A stretch of DNA of 64,000 bases from the NCBI GenBank assembly GCA_030847615.1, contig JAUMIR010000005.1, forward strand, positions 59,857,001-59,921,000. Direction: 5' to 3'. Position 1 is the first letter of the stretch, and each line of letters opens with the position of its first letter. Positions 1-10,011 of this stretch are shown here, in pieces. This stretch comes from Gambelia wislizenii. Lineage: Eukaryota > Chordata > Lepidosauria > Squamata > Crotaphytidae. A model generated the notes under the pieces. That model was not told the DNA's origin. It saw only the letters and a program-made list of their open reading frames with translations, and did no database searches. A program made the translations under genes and the position numbers.

Positions 1-197
1 GAGGACCTAAAAGATGTCTAGGGAGAATATCTAGGCATCCTCTAGGTTCTCCAGCGCAACTCTATGATTAGCTTTCAGCAGAAGCATACCATCATCATGC
101 TGGATGACGTAGAAGATACCTAGAGAGATCATAATTTTTTTGGAGGTGGTAAGTGAATCCATAGATACAGGTCCTGTGGATACAGGGCTGTACTGTA
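1..197. mobile_element. Tigger-like MITE fragment in last GAB1 intron
   Basis: The stretch ends in TACTGTA and carries words (cctctaggttctccag, gcaactctatg, ggtcctgtggatac) shared with the complete elements at 30164-30379 and 46852-47093. Those have CAGTAGGACC-type termini flanked by TA, as in TcMar-Tigger derivatives. The left end is cut off by the window edge and this copy is diverged. Confidence 0.5.
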
Positions 198-921
198 CAG
201 CAGGGCTGGGTTAACGTGTAGCTCTTCACTTGCATTCACTTGGACTCCAACCCCCATCATCCCTGATCACTGCCTGTCCTGGCTAGCACTCAGAGGAGTT
301 GGAGTTAAACAACATTTGAAGAGTCACCAGTTCCTCACTCTTACTATATTGATACAACAGAGCCCACTTCCCCAGCATCCTTCCAAGACATGTTGGGGGT
401 GCTCAGCATATCACTTGTTCTTAGGGGGAAAGGATACATTAAATATTTTCTTTTTTTAAAATCCTTATCACTCTTTATTACTGTAAACATCACTGCAAAA
501 AATCAGTAGCTTTAGGAACTCCATTTTTGTTGCTCTAGGGCTTACTGATTAAGTCTGTTTGTTGCCAGTGAATTATTTTAAAAAATTATCTGATTAATCT
601 ACCTATTAAATTTTGCAGCCAATAGCTTTTCTTGCAACGACTTTCTGTATTGTATCACCTTTGAAGATAGGCATATCTACTAGCATTTTTAAATTAAAAT
701 ATTTGGGATATTTCCTATTTTCATAAGCATGGGTTCAGAGTGCTTGTAAGGAGAATTCTGCTCCTGGGATGCTTCAGATGGAGAAAGGGAGCAATTTCTG
801 CCTATTGTTCCTTTCCCCTGAAGCCCCAGTGCCCCCTGAAAACTCACTCTGGCTCAGAGGAAGCTCCAGAACAGTGTGGGAAGTGGTAGGAACATTCTAT
901 AGCTTGCCCTTAGACTTGTTT

Positions 922-1151
922 TGTTGTTGTATGCCTTCAAGTCATTTCTGACTTATGGCAACCCTAAGGCAAACCTATCACAGGGTTTTCTTGGCAAGAG
1001 TTGTTCAGAGGAAGTTTTACCATTGCCTTGCTCTGAGGTTGAGAGAGGGTGACTTGCCCAAGGTCATCCAGTGGTTTCTATGGCTGAGCAGAAATTGGAC
1101 CCTGGCCTCCAGTTTAGTCCAACACTCAAACTAGTACAGCACATTGGCTTT
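922..1151 (-). mobile_element. tRNA-derived MIR/CORE-like SINE
   Basis: Read on the minus strand this is a SINE with a tRNA-like head, a CORE/MIR-like centre (seen here in complement as cttgcccaaggtcatccag) and a conserved tail (complement gccttcaagtcatttc). The same family occurs at 3218-3450, 31677-31860 and 37449-37700. It ends about 50 bp before the GAB1 terminal exon acceptor, so it lies very close to the branch-point region of that intron. Confidence 0.75.
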
Positions 1152-1203
1152 CAGACTTGCTTCAACTCATCCTAATTTTCCCCTTCTTAATTTTTTTCTC
1201 CAG

Positions 1204-1362
1204 AAAAAGAGCAGCGGTTCAGGCAGCAGTGTGGCTGACGAAAGAGTTGATTACGTTGTAGTTGACCAACAAAAAACATTAGCACTGAAGAGTACACGGG
1301 AAGCTTGGACTGATGGCAGGCAATCTACAGAATCTGAAACACCAATAAAGAGTGTGAAATGA
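1204..1362 (+). CDS. GAB1: GAB1 terminal coding exon (C-terminal 52 residues)
   Basis: This is the last coding exon of GRB2-associated binder 1, a cytoplasmic docking adaptor downstream of receptor tyrosine kinases such as MET and EGFR. A pyrimidine tract ending in ctccag precedes it, and the frame runs to a TGA at 1360-1362. The peptide contains [18 protein letters not shown] and ends in KSVK, which I recognise as the GAB1 C terminus. The tyrosine at 1252-1254 sits in a Y-V-V-V context and corresponds to human Tyr659, one of the two phosphotyrosines that engage the SHP2 (PTPN11) SH2 domains. Upstream exons (PH domain, GRB2 and MET binding regions) lie left of the window. The start given is the splice acceptor; coding phase is inferred. 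Confidence 0.95.
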   Translation, partial: KKSSGSGSSVADERVDYVVVDQQKTLALKSTREAWTDGRQSTESETPIKSVK

Positions 1363-3030
1363 AAAAGCCCACCACCTCATCATCTTGTTTAAATGTTTAT
1401 AAAAAGTTCTGCAGTTGATACTATTATTTGACCGAAGAGGACAGGACAATTCTTCAGTTATACTTTTTTCCACACATAAAAACCAAGATGACCGCAACAT
1501 GAGATAAAACAGTAACCTGTATGATTGAGTGATCAGTATGGTGTAATAAGTATAAAATAGTATTGCTTAGGTCCCAGAAAACATTTTGGCCTGAAGTTAA
1601 TACATTTGTAGTATTACAAGGTTTTATGCACTTTTTTCCTGTTAAGATGTTGGTTCAGCTTTCCCCATCTAATGTATTTTAACACTTTCCCTCCACACAC
1701 AACTTTGACACTACTATATAACATTCTAGGAAGTAAGCTACTTGTATGATATTAAAATTAAGGTCTGAAATACATTTTAATAGCTCAGTAATGACTTAGT
1801 AAGAAATAGTTTCACAGTTTTAACCTACTTGAAATGTCAAAAAATGATTTGTTAAATACCTATGTTTTATATTTAATACATACAAAGAATATCTGGAAGT
1901 CTACAGGTTACCTTCCTAACAGAAATGGCTGTGAGTTAGTAATAATAGTCTTTATTGGTTTTAGGATTTACCCTTCTGTCTTTTGTATGGAAGAGCACAC
2001 TAATAGAGAAGCTTCTAGTGTATTTTCACTGATGACAGTGTTCATTGTTCAGTGAGTGAAGATTCTGCAGGGAGGGATCTTTGCACTGAAGAATTAAACA
2101 CAACATAATCCTGCACACTAACAATGGTGTGCAGTATGAGTGATCTAAACACTTTAATTGCAAACCACAACTTTTACTTTATTTACAGAAGGTAGAATCT
2201 CTAACATCAGGTACGTACCCTAGCACAATGGTGCTAACACAATTATCAGGTTTGAACAATGTGTTTTTAGTTTTCTACTGCTACCAAGCCTTAGTATTGG
2301 TTTTTAATATGAAAATTAATGAAACAGTTCAACATTCACTGTTTGTAGTACTAGAAGATACTGTGATATTTTTGTGTTTAAATTAGATTGCAATTCAGAT
2401 GGAAATACTATGTCTTGACACCATAGTGCTCTTTTAATGATCCTTATGCCTAGTTTTCAGCTTGGCCTTATATTTAAATTCCTATGCAATTGGTATCTTT
2501 TAACTTTTTTTTTTTTTTAAGAGAGATGCTATAACAAAGTGACTCCATCTTTTCTTTAAAAAACCAACAACCTCAAGCCCTCCCCCAGGTACAGAATTTA
2601 TATCAAGTACTTTGATTTCTTGATTCACCACCCCTTTACAAAATAGTAGCATCTCCAAACTTAGAGACTACAGTTTTGCAGATGGGGGGAAAACGTGGTT
2701 GTCTTTAAGGTACACCTTAATAAATTCATTAATCATGTCATGATGTAAAGATCTACTACTTCATCCTTACACAGTTGCATTCAAATAAGTTTCTTGTTCT
2801 TCATACCTCCTAAATATCGAATGAACTTAGAGCTACTGGCCTTAATAATTGTGCCTAATTGACCATTTCCCTGCCTCCTCCCAATTCAACGATAAATGTA
2901 AATCCTCTTTATTCCTAACAAGGTTTCTTTTTAAATTAGAAGTATTTTTATGTTTTGAGTGTTTTTTTTAAAAAAACTAAACATATTGCATTTTGAGATG
3001 AATTTTAAATAAAATCAAATTGTTCTGTTT
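1363..3030 (+). other. GAB1: Probable GAB1 3' UTR
   Basis: The 1.7 kb after the GAB1 stop has no coding frame and no recognised interspersed repeat, and is AT-rich like a long 3' UTR. A canonical AATAAA lies at 3008-3013 and is followed by a TG-rich stretch (tgttctgtttctgacgtgtg) of the kind expected downstream of a cleavage site. The right end is a prediction; longer 3' UTR isoforms are possible. Confidence 0.5.
3008..3013 (+). terminator. GAB1: Candidate GAB1 polyadenylation signal AATAAA
   Basis: Canonical hexamer 1.65 kb after the stop codon with a GU-rich element about 15-30 bases downstream. It is the best-placed signal before the first downstream SINE. Confidence 0.4.
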
Positions 3031-3217
3031 CTGACGTGTGAAAGTTGTTGATTAACCCTAACAACAAAAAAGAACACCAATACATTTGCCAAGCTATTCC
3101 ATTGTTAGGATCTGATGTCACTTTTATATAGATTTCTTAACAGTGGCTAAACATTGTGCATCGGAAAGCAGTAGTGCCTAGTGGCTTCCATGTCAGCAGA
3201 GTAGTCAGTCTGCTGAC

Positions 3218-3450
3218 ATGTGTTGTTGTGTACCTTGAAGTCATTTCCAACTTATGGCAACCCTATAATGGGGCTTTCTTGGGAAGATTTGTTCAGGGGG
3301 GATTGCTACTGCATCCCTCAAAGACTGAGAGTGTGAGACTTCCTGAAGGCCACCCAGTGAGTTTCCGTGACGGTATGTGGATTTGAACCTTGGTCTCCTA
3401 GAATCCTAATCCAGCATGCAAACCCCAATACACAACACTGGCTCTTGCTG
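3218..3450 (-). mobile_element. MIR/CORE-like SINE
   Basis: Same SINE family as 922-1151, in the same minus orientation, more diverged. Conserved words include gaagtcatttccaacttatgg (complement of the tail) and ggccacccagtg (complement of the core), and it ends in the tRNA-like head near acaacactggctctt. Confidence 0.7.
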
Positions 3451-5553
3451 ACATGTCCCATAATTTAAAATCTGAAATTTAACTAAACTATCCAATGTGT
3501 ATGATCTATTTTTGGGATGGGTTTGGTGCTATAGGTGTACTAAAACTCAGAACAGTTTCACCATGCCAGTGATATGGAAGCCACCAGCTGCCACTGTTGG
3601 AAATTGTGCACTGTTTCAAAGAACTGAATGCAGCCATGGCAGTGTTCTAACTACAGATTTGAGTATTTCTTATCTGGAAATCCAAAATCGTCCACATGGG
3701 TGGCTGAGATAGTGACATCTTTGCTTTCTAATGGTTCAATGTACACAACATTATTAAAAATATTGTGTATGAAATTATGTTCAGACTATGTGTATATGAA
3801 ACATCTCATTATATATATGCAAGTATCCAAAAATCTGGAAAAAAATCCAAAACACATCTGGTTTCAAGCAGTTCAGGTAAGGGATACTCAGCCAGGACTA
3901 AAAAAATAGTGGCTTGGGAGATATCTCTAATTTTGCAGTGATTTTCTGCACCCAACCCCATTCATCAGCATCTCCTGACCCTCTGTATAGGATGGGCTGA
4001 GTGGAAGGACTGCCTCGTGTTCTTACTTATTTAGAAGTGACAGGTGGGTGTGATAATAAGGAAATAGACAAGCCTGATTTCTTAAAACAAAACATCTGTT
4101 TTGCTATCATGAGAACTTAGGTTTAAAAGAAAAACACAATGAGTTGGATCCAGAGATATTCTCTATGAAGGAAAGAACCATTCCTGTTGGTAGAGGGAAC
4201 CGGGACCCAGCAGAAGCTCCCAGCTGGAGGATGGAGGTGGGGTGGCAGTTTTCACAGATCCTGCCTTCACATTGCAGCCCCAGTTCCTTCTATATATTGT
4301 CAATCGAAACAGAGGAGGTTGAGGATTTATAATAGAAGCAGGAACATTTTGCACCTACAGTAATTTTATTATATGGTTACAAAAGGAATATAAAGCACTC
4401 TCACCATGCTTTGTTTTGTCACTGCTCTTTGCCCACCTATAAACATAATGAATTCTTTAAAAAGGAGGAGGGGAAGATTGGTGAAAACAATTCATGATTT
4501 TGCAGACCTTGTGTTGCTAAGCTCGTGAGTATCTTGTTGATCTCTTCAGGATGATAACAATTCTAAGCAGAATCAGAAGATATTAAACATTTTGCAAGAC
4601 AACTGGAAAACATCTTGAAGCCTTCACAAGATTTGCAAGACTGTCTCCGTGTGCAAATCCACTGAAAAAATAAAATGTTCCTGACGTAACAACTACAAAA
4701 AATATATAGTTGTGTGAATCAAGTATATCTCCTCACTTCTGTACTTGTGTCATATGCAGTTGGACCCCCCCATACCTGCGAAACCAATATGGGTGGGACA
4801 TAAAGTAGGGACACATGCTATAGACCTGTTCTGGAAAATGTCTAGAGGCATCCTCTCTAGGCATCATCTAGGTCCTCCAATGCAACTCTATGGTTCACTG
4901 TTATCCATGGTAAGTCTGGGAACCAAACCCTATGGATACGGGACTCCAACTATAACTTCCGGTCTTCTCAACTGGTTTCTACAAGTTCCTGCTTACAGTA
5001 CTAGATAGTTGTTTTTTTAAAAAAAAATAATATATACAAAGAAAAAAATTATAACCAAGATAGCTTCAACAGTAATAAAACAAATTCTCAAACAGAATGT
5101 ACAGAGAACAACAGAAGTTATAGGTCAGTGATGTCATCTAAAATTATGTGTCTTCATTAGTAAAACCTCAAGCTAAAACAGCATTCCATAAACTGGCATG
5201 ATTTTGGGTAGATACCCTTTGTTCTAAAAAGTATTTGTGGATTGTAGTTTACTTGTGGCTTGCATATATAGAATTAATTATTCATCAGAGCTTGAGTCAA
5301 TATTCTAGATCTCCATTTCTCCGAGGTAAAACTCATATTCGAACCCAGATTTATTTCTAGCATAAAAGATAGGAGGCTATTAAATCTTTATGCTATAGGT
5401 GAGTTTTCATTCAGAAAGCAAGCAAGCTATAAGATCAATTGTCAATAGATCAGTCAAAAGGGCTTAGCCACATACTCCCTTCAACAACAAAAAAGACTAC
5501 ATGGTGTTCATTCATTATAAAGGTGAAGTGCTTACAGTTGACTGCATAAAGAT
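3451..5553. other. Intergenic, mostly unassigned
   Basis: No gene was recognised. Short open frames here lack conserved features. A Tigger-like MITE occupies about 4753-4952; the rest is AT-rich single-copy-like sequence. Confidence 0.5.
4753..4952. mobile_element. Tigger-like MITE
   Basis: Starts near gcagttggacccccccatac and ends near ggatacgggactccaacta. The interior contains the family words cctctctaggcatcatctaggtcctcc (in part) and gcaactctatgg. The termini are diverged. Confidence 0.55.
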
Positions 5554-5720
5554 TACCGTATATTCCGGTGTATAAGATGACTGGGCATATAAGACGACCC
5601 CCCCAATTTCCAACCAAAAATCTAGGCCTAGGCATATATTCGCCATATAAGACCCCCCCCCAATTTAGCTGGCTGGCTGGCTGGTTGGTTGGGGGAGCCT
5701 TGCCAGCTGATCCTCTTTGT

Positions 5721-5753
5721 TTCCCAACTCACGAGGATCTCGTGAGTTGGGAA
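5721..5753. repeat. Perfect 15-bp-arm hairpin inside the DNA element
   Basis: The arm ttcccaactcacgag and its exact complement ctcgtgagttgggaa are separated by gat. The related element at 48411-48953 has a comparable hairpin around 48665-48714, so an internal hairpin is a family feature. Confidence 0.85.
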
Positions 5754-5959
5754 AGTGAACAGGATCCGTTGGCAGAGCTCTCCCAGCCAGCCAGCCATCA
5801 GCAACATTCACCCCTCTCTTCAACCTTCCAGTCAAACTTGACTCGAAGGTGGAGGAAAGGGATGAAAATGCCCAGTTTGCCTCAGCAGCCCCCTTCCCTC
5901 CGTCTTGGCTCTTCCAAAGGGGACCAAGGTGGGGGAAGCGGGGGCGGCCGCGGCAAACC

Positions 5960-6625
5960 CCTAGATTCGCCCCCTCTCCCCACCTTCAAGGAAGGTGGGG
6001 AGAAGGGGTGAAGATGCCCTGTTTGGCTCCGCAGCCCCAATCCCTCCTTCTGGGCTCCCTTCCGAAGGCTGTGGAGCCAAGCCACTGTGGAGCCAAACCC
6101 CTAGATTCGCTCCCTCTCCCCACCTTCAAGGAAGGTGGGGAGAAGGAGCGAAGATGCTCCCTTCGAAAGGGAGCCCAGGAGGGATCGGGGCTGCGGAGCC
6201 AAACCCCTAGATTCGCTCCCTCTCCCCACCTTCAAGAAAGGTGGGGAGAAGGAGCAAAGATGCCCCGTTTGGCTCCGCAGTCCCGATCCCTCCTTGGCTC
6301 CCTTCCAAAGGGAGCATCTTCACTCCTTCTCCCCACCTTCCTTGAAGGTGGGGAGAGGGAGCAAATCTAGGGGTTTGGCTCCACAGCCCTGAAGGAGGGA
6401 TCGGGGCTGCAGAGCCAAATGGGCCATCTTCGCTCCTTCTCCCCACCTTCCTTGAAGATGGGGAGAGGGGGCGAATCTAGGGGTTTGGCTCCGCGGCCCT
6501 GATCCCTCCTTCTGGGCTCCCTTCCGAAGGGAGCCAAGGCAGGGCAAGCGGGGCCGCTGAGCCAAACTGCTAGATTCGCTCTCTCTCCCCACCTTCAAGG
6601 AAGGTGGGGGAAAAGGGCGAATCTA
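5960..6625. repeat. Array of palindromic ~110-bp units that inverts midway
   Basis: The word ccccaccttcaaggaagg or close variants occurs near 5979, 6116, 6224 and 6586, and its flipped form (ccaccttccttgaagg) near 6332 and 6441. Each is flanked by cccctagattcg or its complement and by gcagccc/ggctccc blocks. Direct units are followed by inverted ones around 6300, making a larger nested hairpin. Confidence 0.8.
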
Positions 6626-7204
6626 GCAGTTTGCCTTGGCCGCTGCAGAGGCGATCGAGCAGTGGCCATGGCAAACTGCAACGTTCACCCCCTCCTCTGT
6701 CTTCTGTTGCTCCTCAAAGGGGGAGAAGGCAGAAGAGGGGGGCAAATGAACTGCTAAACACTTTGCTCCCCCCTGCCCCATCTCCTTCCTCTTCGCTCCG
6801 TTTGCGAAGAGGCAGGAGATAGGTAGGCAGATGAAGCAAAAGTATATCCAGCGTATATGACGACCCTCAATTTTGGATCGCATTTTCAAGTGCTCAAAGT
6901 TTGTCTTATACGCCAGAATATACAGTATTTAAAAAAAAAATTTTTTTAAGTTATAAAACTAAAAATAGGTCCAACGCATTAGACCTATCCAAGGTGCTGG
7001 CCCTACTTTAAAAATATGGTTCAATGACCTGGAGAACTGCTTTAAAGTTCAGACCCAAACCCAGAATGGATTCATTGTCCTACTGATACAGAAGATTTAT
7101 CAGCTGCCACTGGCTCTTTCTGCTTCCTGGGGACCTACAAAGATGCTGAGAAATTTGCCATTAGTGAAAACATTGGAAACTGCTTAATGCAGTGTAGATG
7201 TGTA

Positions 7205-7295
7205 AATTGCTATTGCTTAAAAACAATTTGTAAGCCACTCTGATAGCCTTGTGCCTGAAGAGCAGCGTATAAATAAATAAATAAATAAAATGCAA
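7205..7295 (+). mobile_element. L2-like LINE/SINE 3' tail
   Basis: The sequence has ttgtaagccactctgatagcc, then gaagagcagcgtataaat, and ends in (AAAT)n at about 7269-7290. This is the typical 3' end shared by reptile L2 elements and SINEs that use their tail. Confidence 0.55.
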
Positions 7296-8284
7296 CTTTG
7301 AAAACATAAACCAAAAGGGAAAAAAAGACTGCTCCTGCTTCTTGAAAAAGTATTCTCTTAGTTTTTGTGGGAAGGTCATTTCACGTGTGTTTTGAAATGG
7401 CATTTTCAATGTCGTTTGACTTTAAATGCCATGGATCTAATTAGTGAGCATAATTAACATTTCATTAAACGTAAGATTTTCACTTGCATCAATGCACAAC
7501 CCACAGTTGTCACCCAAAATCTTTCAACTGCTGAATGGAACCTTTTGAAGTATGAAATCTCTCTCATTTTTCCTCTCCTTTCCCCCCTATAAATGCGGCT
7601 CAGTTCCAAATTACAAGGATCAGTTCCAAATTAGCAACTTATAGCTGGGGTTATCACTCTTGTGATGCAGGTTTCTTGAAGTTTGGGGGCTTATACGAAT
7701 CACAAAAATGTTTCAGAATGCTCTGCCATCAAGACTGTGTTTGATCATCAGTTCATGGATCCCTCATTTTCTATGCTTCACCAATCATTCCTTTTCCACC
7801 TTTGCCCCAAGACAGTTATGAGACTCCTTCCTGGAGGTTCCAGAATGTGGAACCACTCCCATCCCTTTTTAATGCTGAGCATCGGGTTGTTTGGGTGGTT
7901 TCCCTTCTGAAGAGTATTCTACCTTAACATATTTCATGCCACTGCTAACCTCAGGTTTACCCGAAGACTTCTGAAGCCTCCCTCTTGTATGTGGGTGGTG
8001 TGGTTTGGACTACATTTTCACAAGCGAGGGAAGCATGTATTGGTATTATAAGGAATGGTATTACATTCTACATTTTCTTGATACAGTATAACTGATCCAG
8101 TTGCTTACAATTTCACCAAAATATTGGATATGGCTAACATGGAGGAATTATGAGAGTATATGTGCTCTGAAAACGCAGAAGGTGGGTAGGACACTATGCA
8201 GGGAGGGGAGGCGATCAAACACCTCACACAAAATGAGTTATGTGCAAGTCTGCTGCATATTTTGATTTGCTACATTACTAATGA

Positions 8285-8430
8285 AATCATATAGTCATAG
8301 AGTTGGAAGAGACCACAAGGGCCATCCAGTCCAACCTCCTACCATGGAGGAATAAACAATCAAAGCATTCCCAACAGATGGCCATCCAGCCTGTTTAAAA
8401 ACCTCCAAAGGAGGAGACTCCACCACACCA
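8285..8430 (-). mobile_element. CR1 LINE 3' end
   Basis: The words gagttggaagagaccacaag and ggccatccagtccaacc are the complement of the CR1 3' end (compare the plus-strand copies at 26076-26280 and 58600-58820). The copy is strongly 5'-truncated. Confidence 0.8.
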
Positions 8431-10011
8431 AGTCATTTCTCTTAGCAAGACTTAACAATTTACTATTGAATTCGTATTTCAGTCACTGGAGAGATGTTCC
8501 TAAGGCAACAAGTCCAGATAAAAGCCCACAAAACCTTTATTAGTGGTGATCTCCCTCTTGTGTATGCAGCAGGAATAACTTCTCAAACATGTCACATTCC
8601 TAAGAAATAGCTGTTTGTCTTTTTCAACACAAAAAAGAAAGGTGTGTGGGGAAGAAATTTAATGGTGCCTGTAAGAACTAAATGAATTATTTTAGTTTGA
8701 GTTTTCATGGATTTCAATCCACTTCTTCAGATGCACTGCTGGAGATCACACAGATTTACTGTAAACAGCCTTCAACCATGGGGTTGTTTCTGAAAAATAC
8801 TTTAGATCCAAAGCATGAAATGTCACTTCAGCTATCATCATTATTATCATCATTATAATTAAATTGCATTAAAACAGATACACTTAAAAGCTGTTAAAAC
8901 ATGCAAAAATATAACAAATCAATGAGTAAAACTGAAAACTATTTTAAAGCATATCCATTAAAAAGTGAAAAATAAAAGTGGTACAGCACAACAGTTACAG
9001 GTCTTTTACCCATAAACAATCAGTTCCCAAAGGCTTATTGAAACACAAACATTTTCGTTATCTGCTTAAAGGACGCTATGGAGGGAGCTAATATATCTGT
9101 CTCTGTGAGGGTGCCTGAGCATTTATTTCTAAATATTTGCAAACAGTATTTTGTGGGTGATATTATTGTTATAATATCTTATTGTTATAATTATGTTGTA
9201 CTCCTCCTTGATTTCCTAGGGAAAAGGCATAATAATAATAATAATAATAATAATTATACAATTTGCTATGCTTTTCTTATTTGGTCCATTATCTAGCAGG
9301 GAAATTCTTGCAATTCCCTCCCTCCCACATCCCCCCCCCCCGTACACACTTTCTCTCTGCTGTTTCAGAACCTTAACTATGTTGAGTTACTTCACAAAAG
9401 GCTGTATTTTGTTATGCTGGCATCTTTTATGCTGCAAGACTGAGAACTTTGAACCTTAGCTAGACCAAAGATGACCAATATATATATATATCCATCTAAC
9501 CATTTAGGCTAGAAATTTGAGATCTATCTATCTATCTAAAACAGATAAGTTGTGTTTGATATACTACTCTGCTAACAACTGAGGGCTATGAGGACATTAC
9601 TTTGTTGCTGCTACTTTGTTGCTGCTTTATCTAGTTTTGGTGAAGAGGGTGTGTCATAGCGGCAAAACAGGGAGGGCATGTATTTGAATTTCATTTGATC
9701 AGGGGTTGGAAAAATTACGTTTTTGACCTTGATCTCCCAGAATCATTGGACATCCTGGTGATGAATGGTATCTGTAGTCCAAAATAATGTTCCCAGGGTC
9801 TGCATTTGATTTGAGCAGAATTTGAGATTAACATACAAGCTTCAGCCAGTCTAACCACTGTGGGCAGATACCTTGTTGATAGGTTTCTGTAGAAGGAAAC
9901 ACACATAGTTTAGAGGGCCAAAAATATGGTAACATCAAACAGTTGGTATGTAAGCCCCTTGACTCTGGATTTCTAATGCAATTCAAAATCACTAAATATA
10001 TCCTGTTTATT

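Larger units (their letters stand above)
5554..6927. mobile_element. Inverted-repeat DNA element with internal hairpin array
   Basis: A 1.37-kb element with about 24-bp terminal inverted repeats: the left begins TACCGTATATTCCGG and the right, reverse-complemented, begins TACTGTATATTCTGG; both continue into GTATAAGA. Subterminal TATAAGACGAC words repeat. It encodes no transposase. The interior (about 5840-6620) is an array of about 110-bp units, each carrying the short palindrome ccccaccttcaaggaaggtg or a variant. Relatives lie at 48411-48953 and, split by other sequence, at 28847-29715. The superfamily is not assigned; TA flanks are compatible with a mariner-type element. Confidence 0.7.
6928..10010. 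other. Intergenic with small repeats
   Basis: No gene recognised. It contains an L2-type tail (7205-7295), a CR1 3' end (8285-8430), an (AAT)n tract near 9229-9251 and a short (TA)n/(ATCT)n tract at 9479-9537. The remaining sequence shows nothing assignable. Confidence 0.5.

Noticed and set aside
5568..6822. Overlapping Pro/Gly/Lys-rich frames on both strands
   Set aside because: Produced by the hairpin array of the DNA element; the same peptides recur in several frames and strands.
9715..9906. Short minus-strand frame near 9.8 kb
   Set aside because: No conserved motif; part of it overlaps a diverged palindromic MITE-like sequence (ctcccagaatcattgg).
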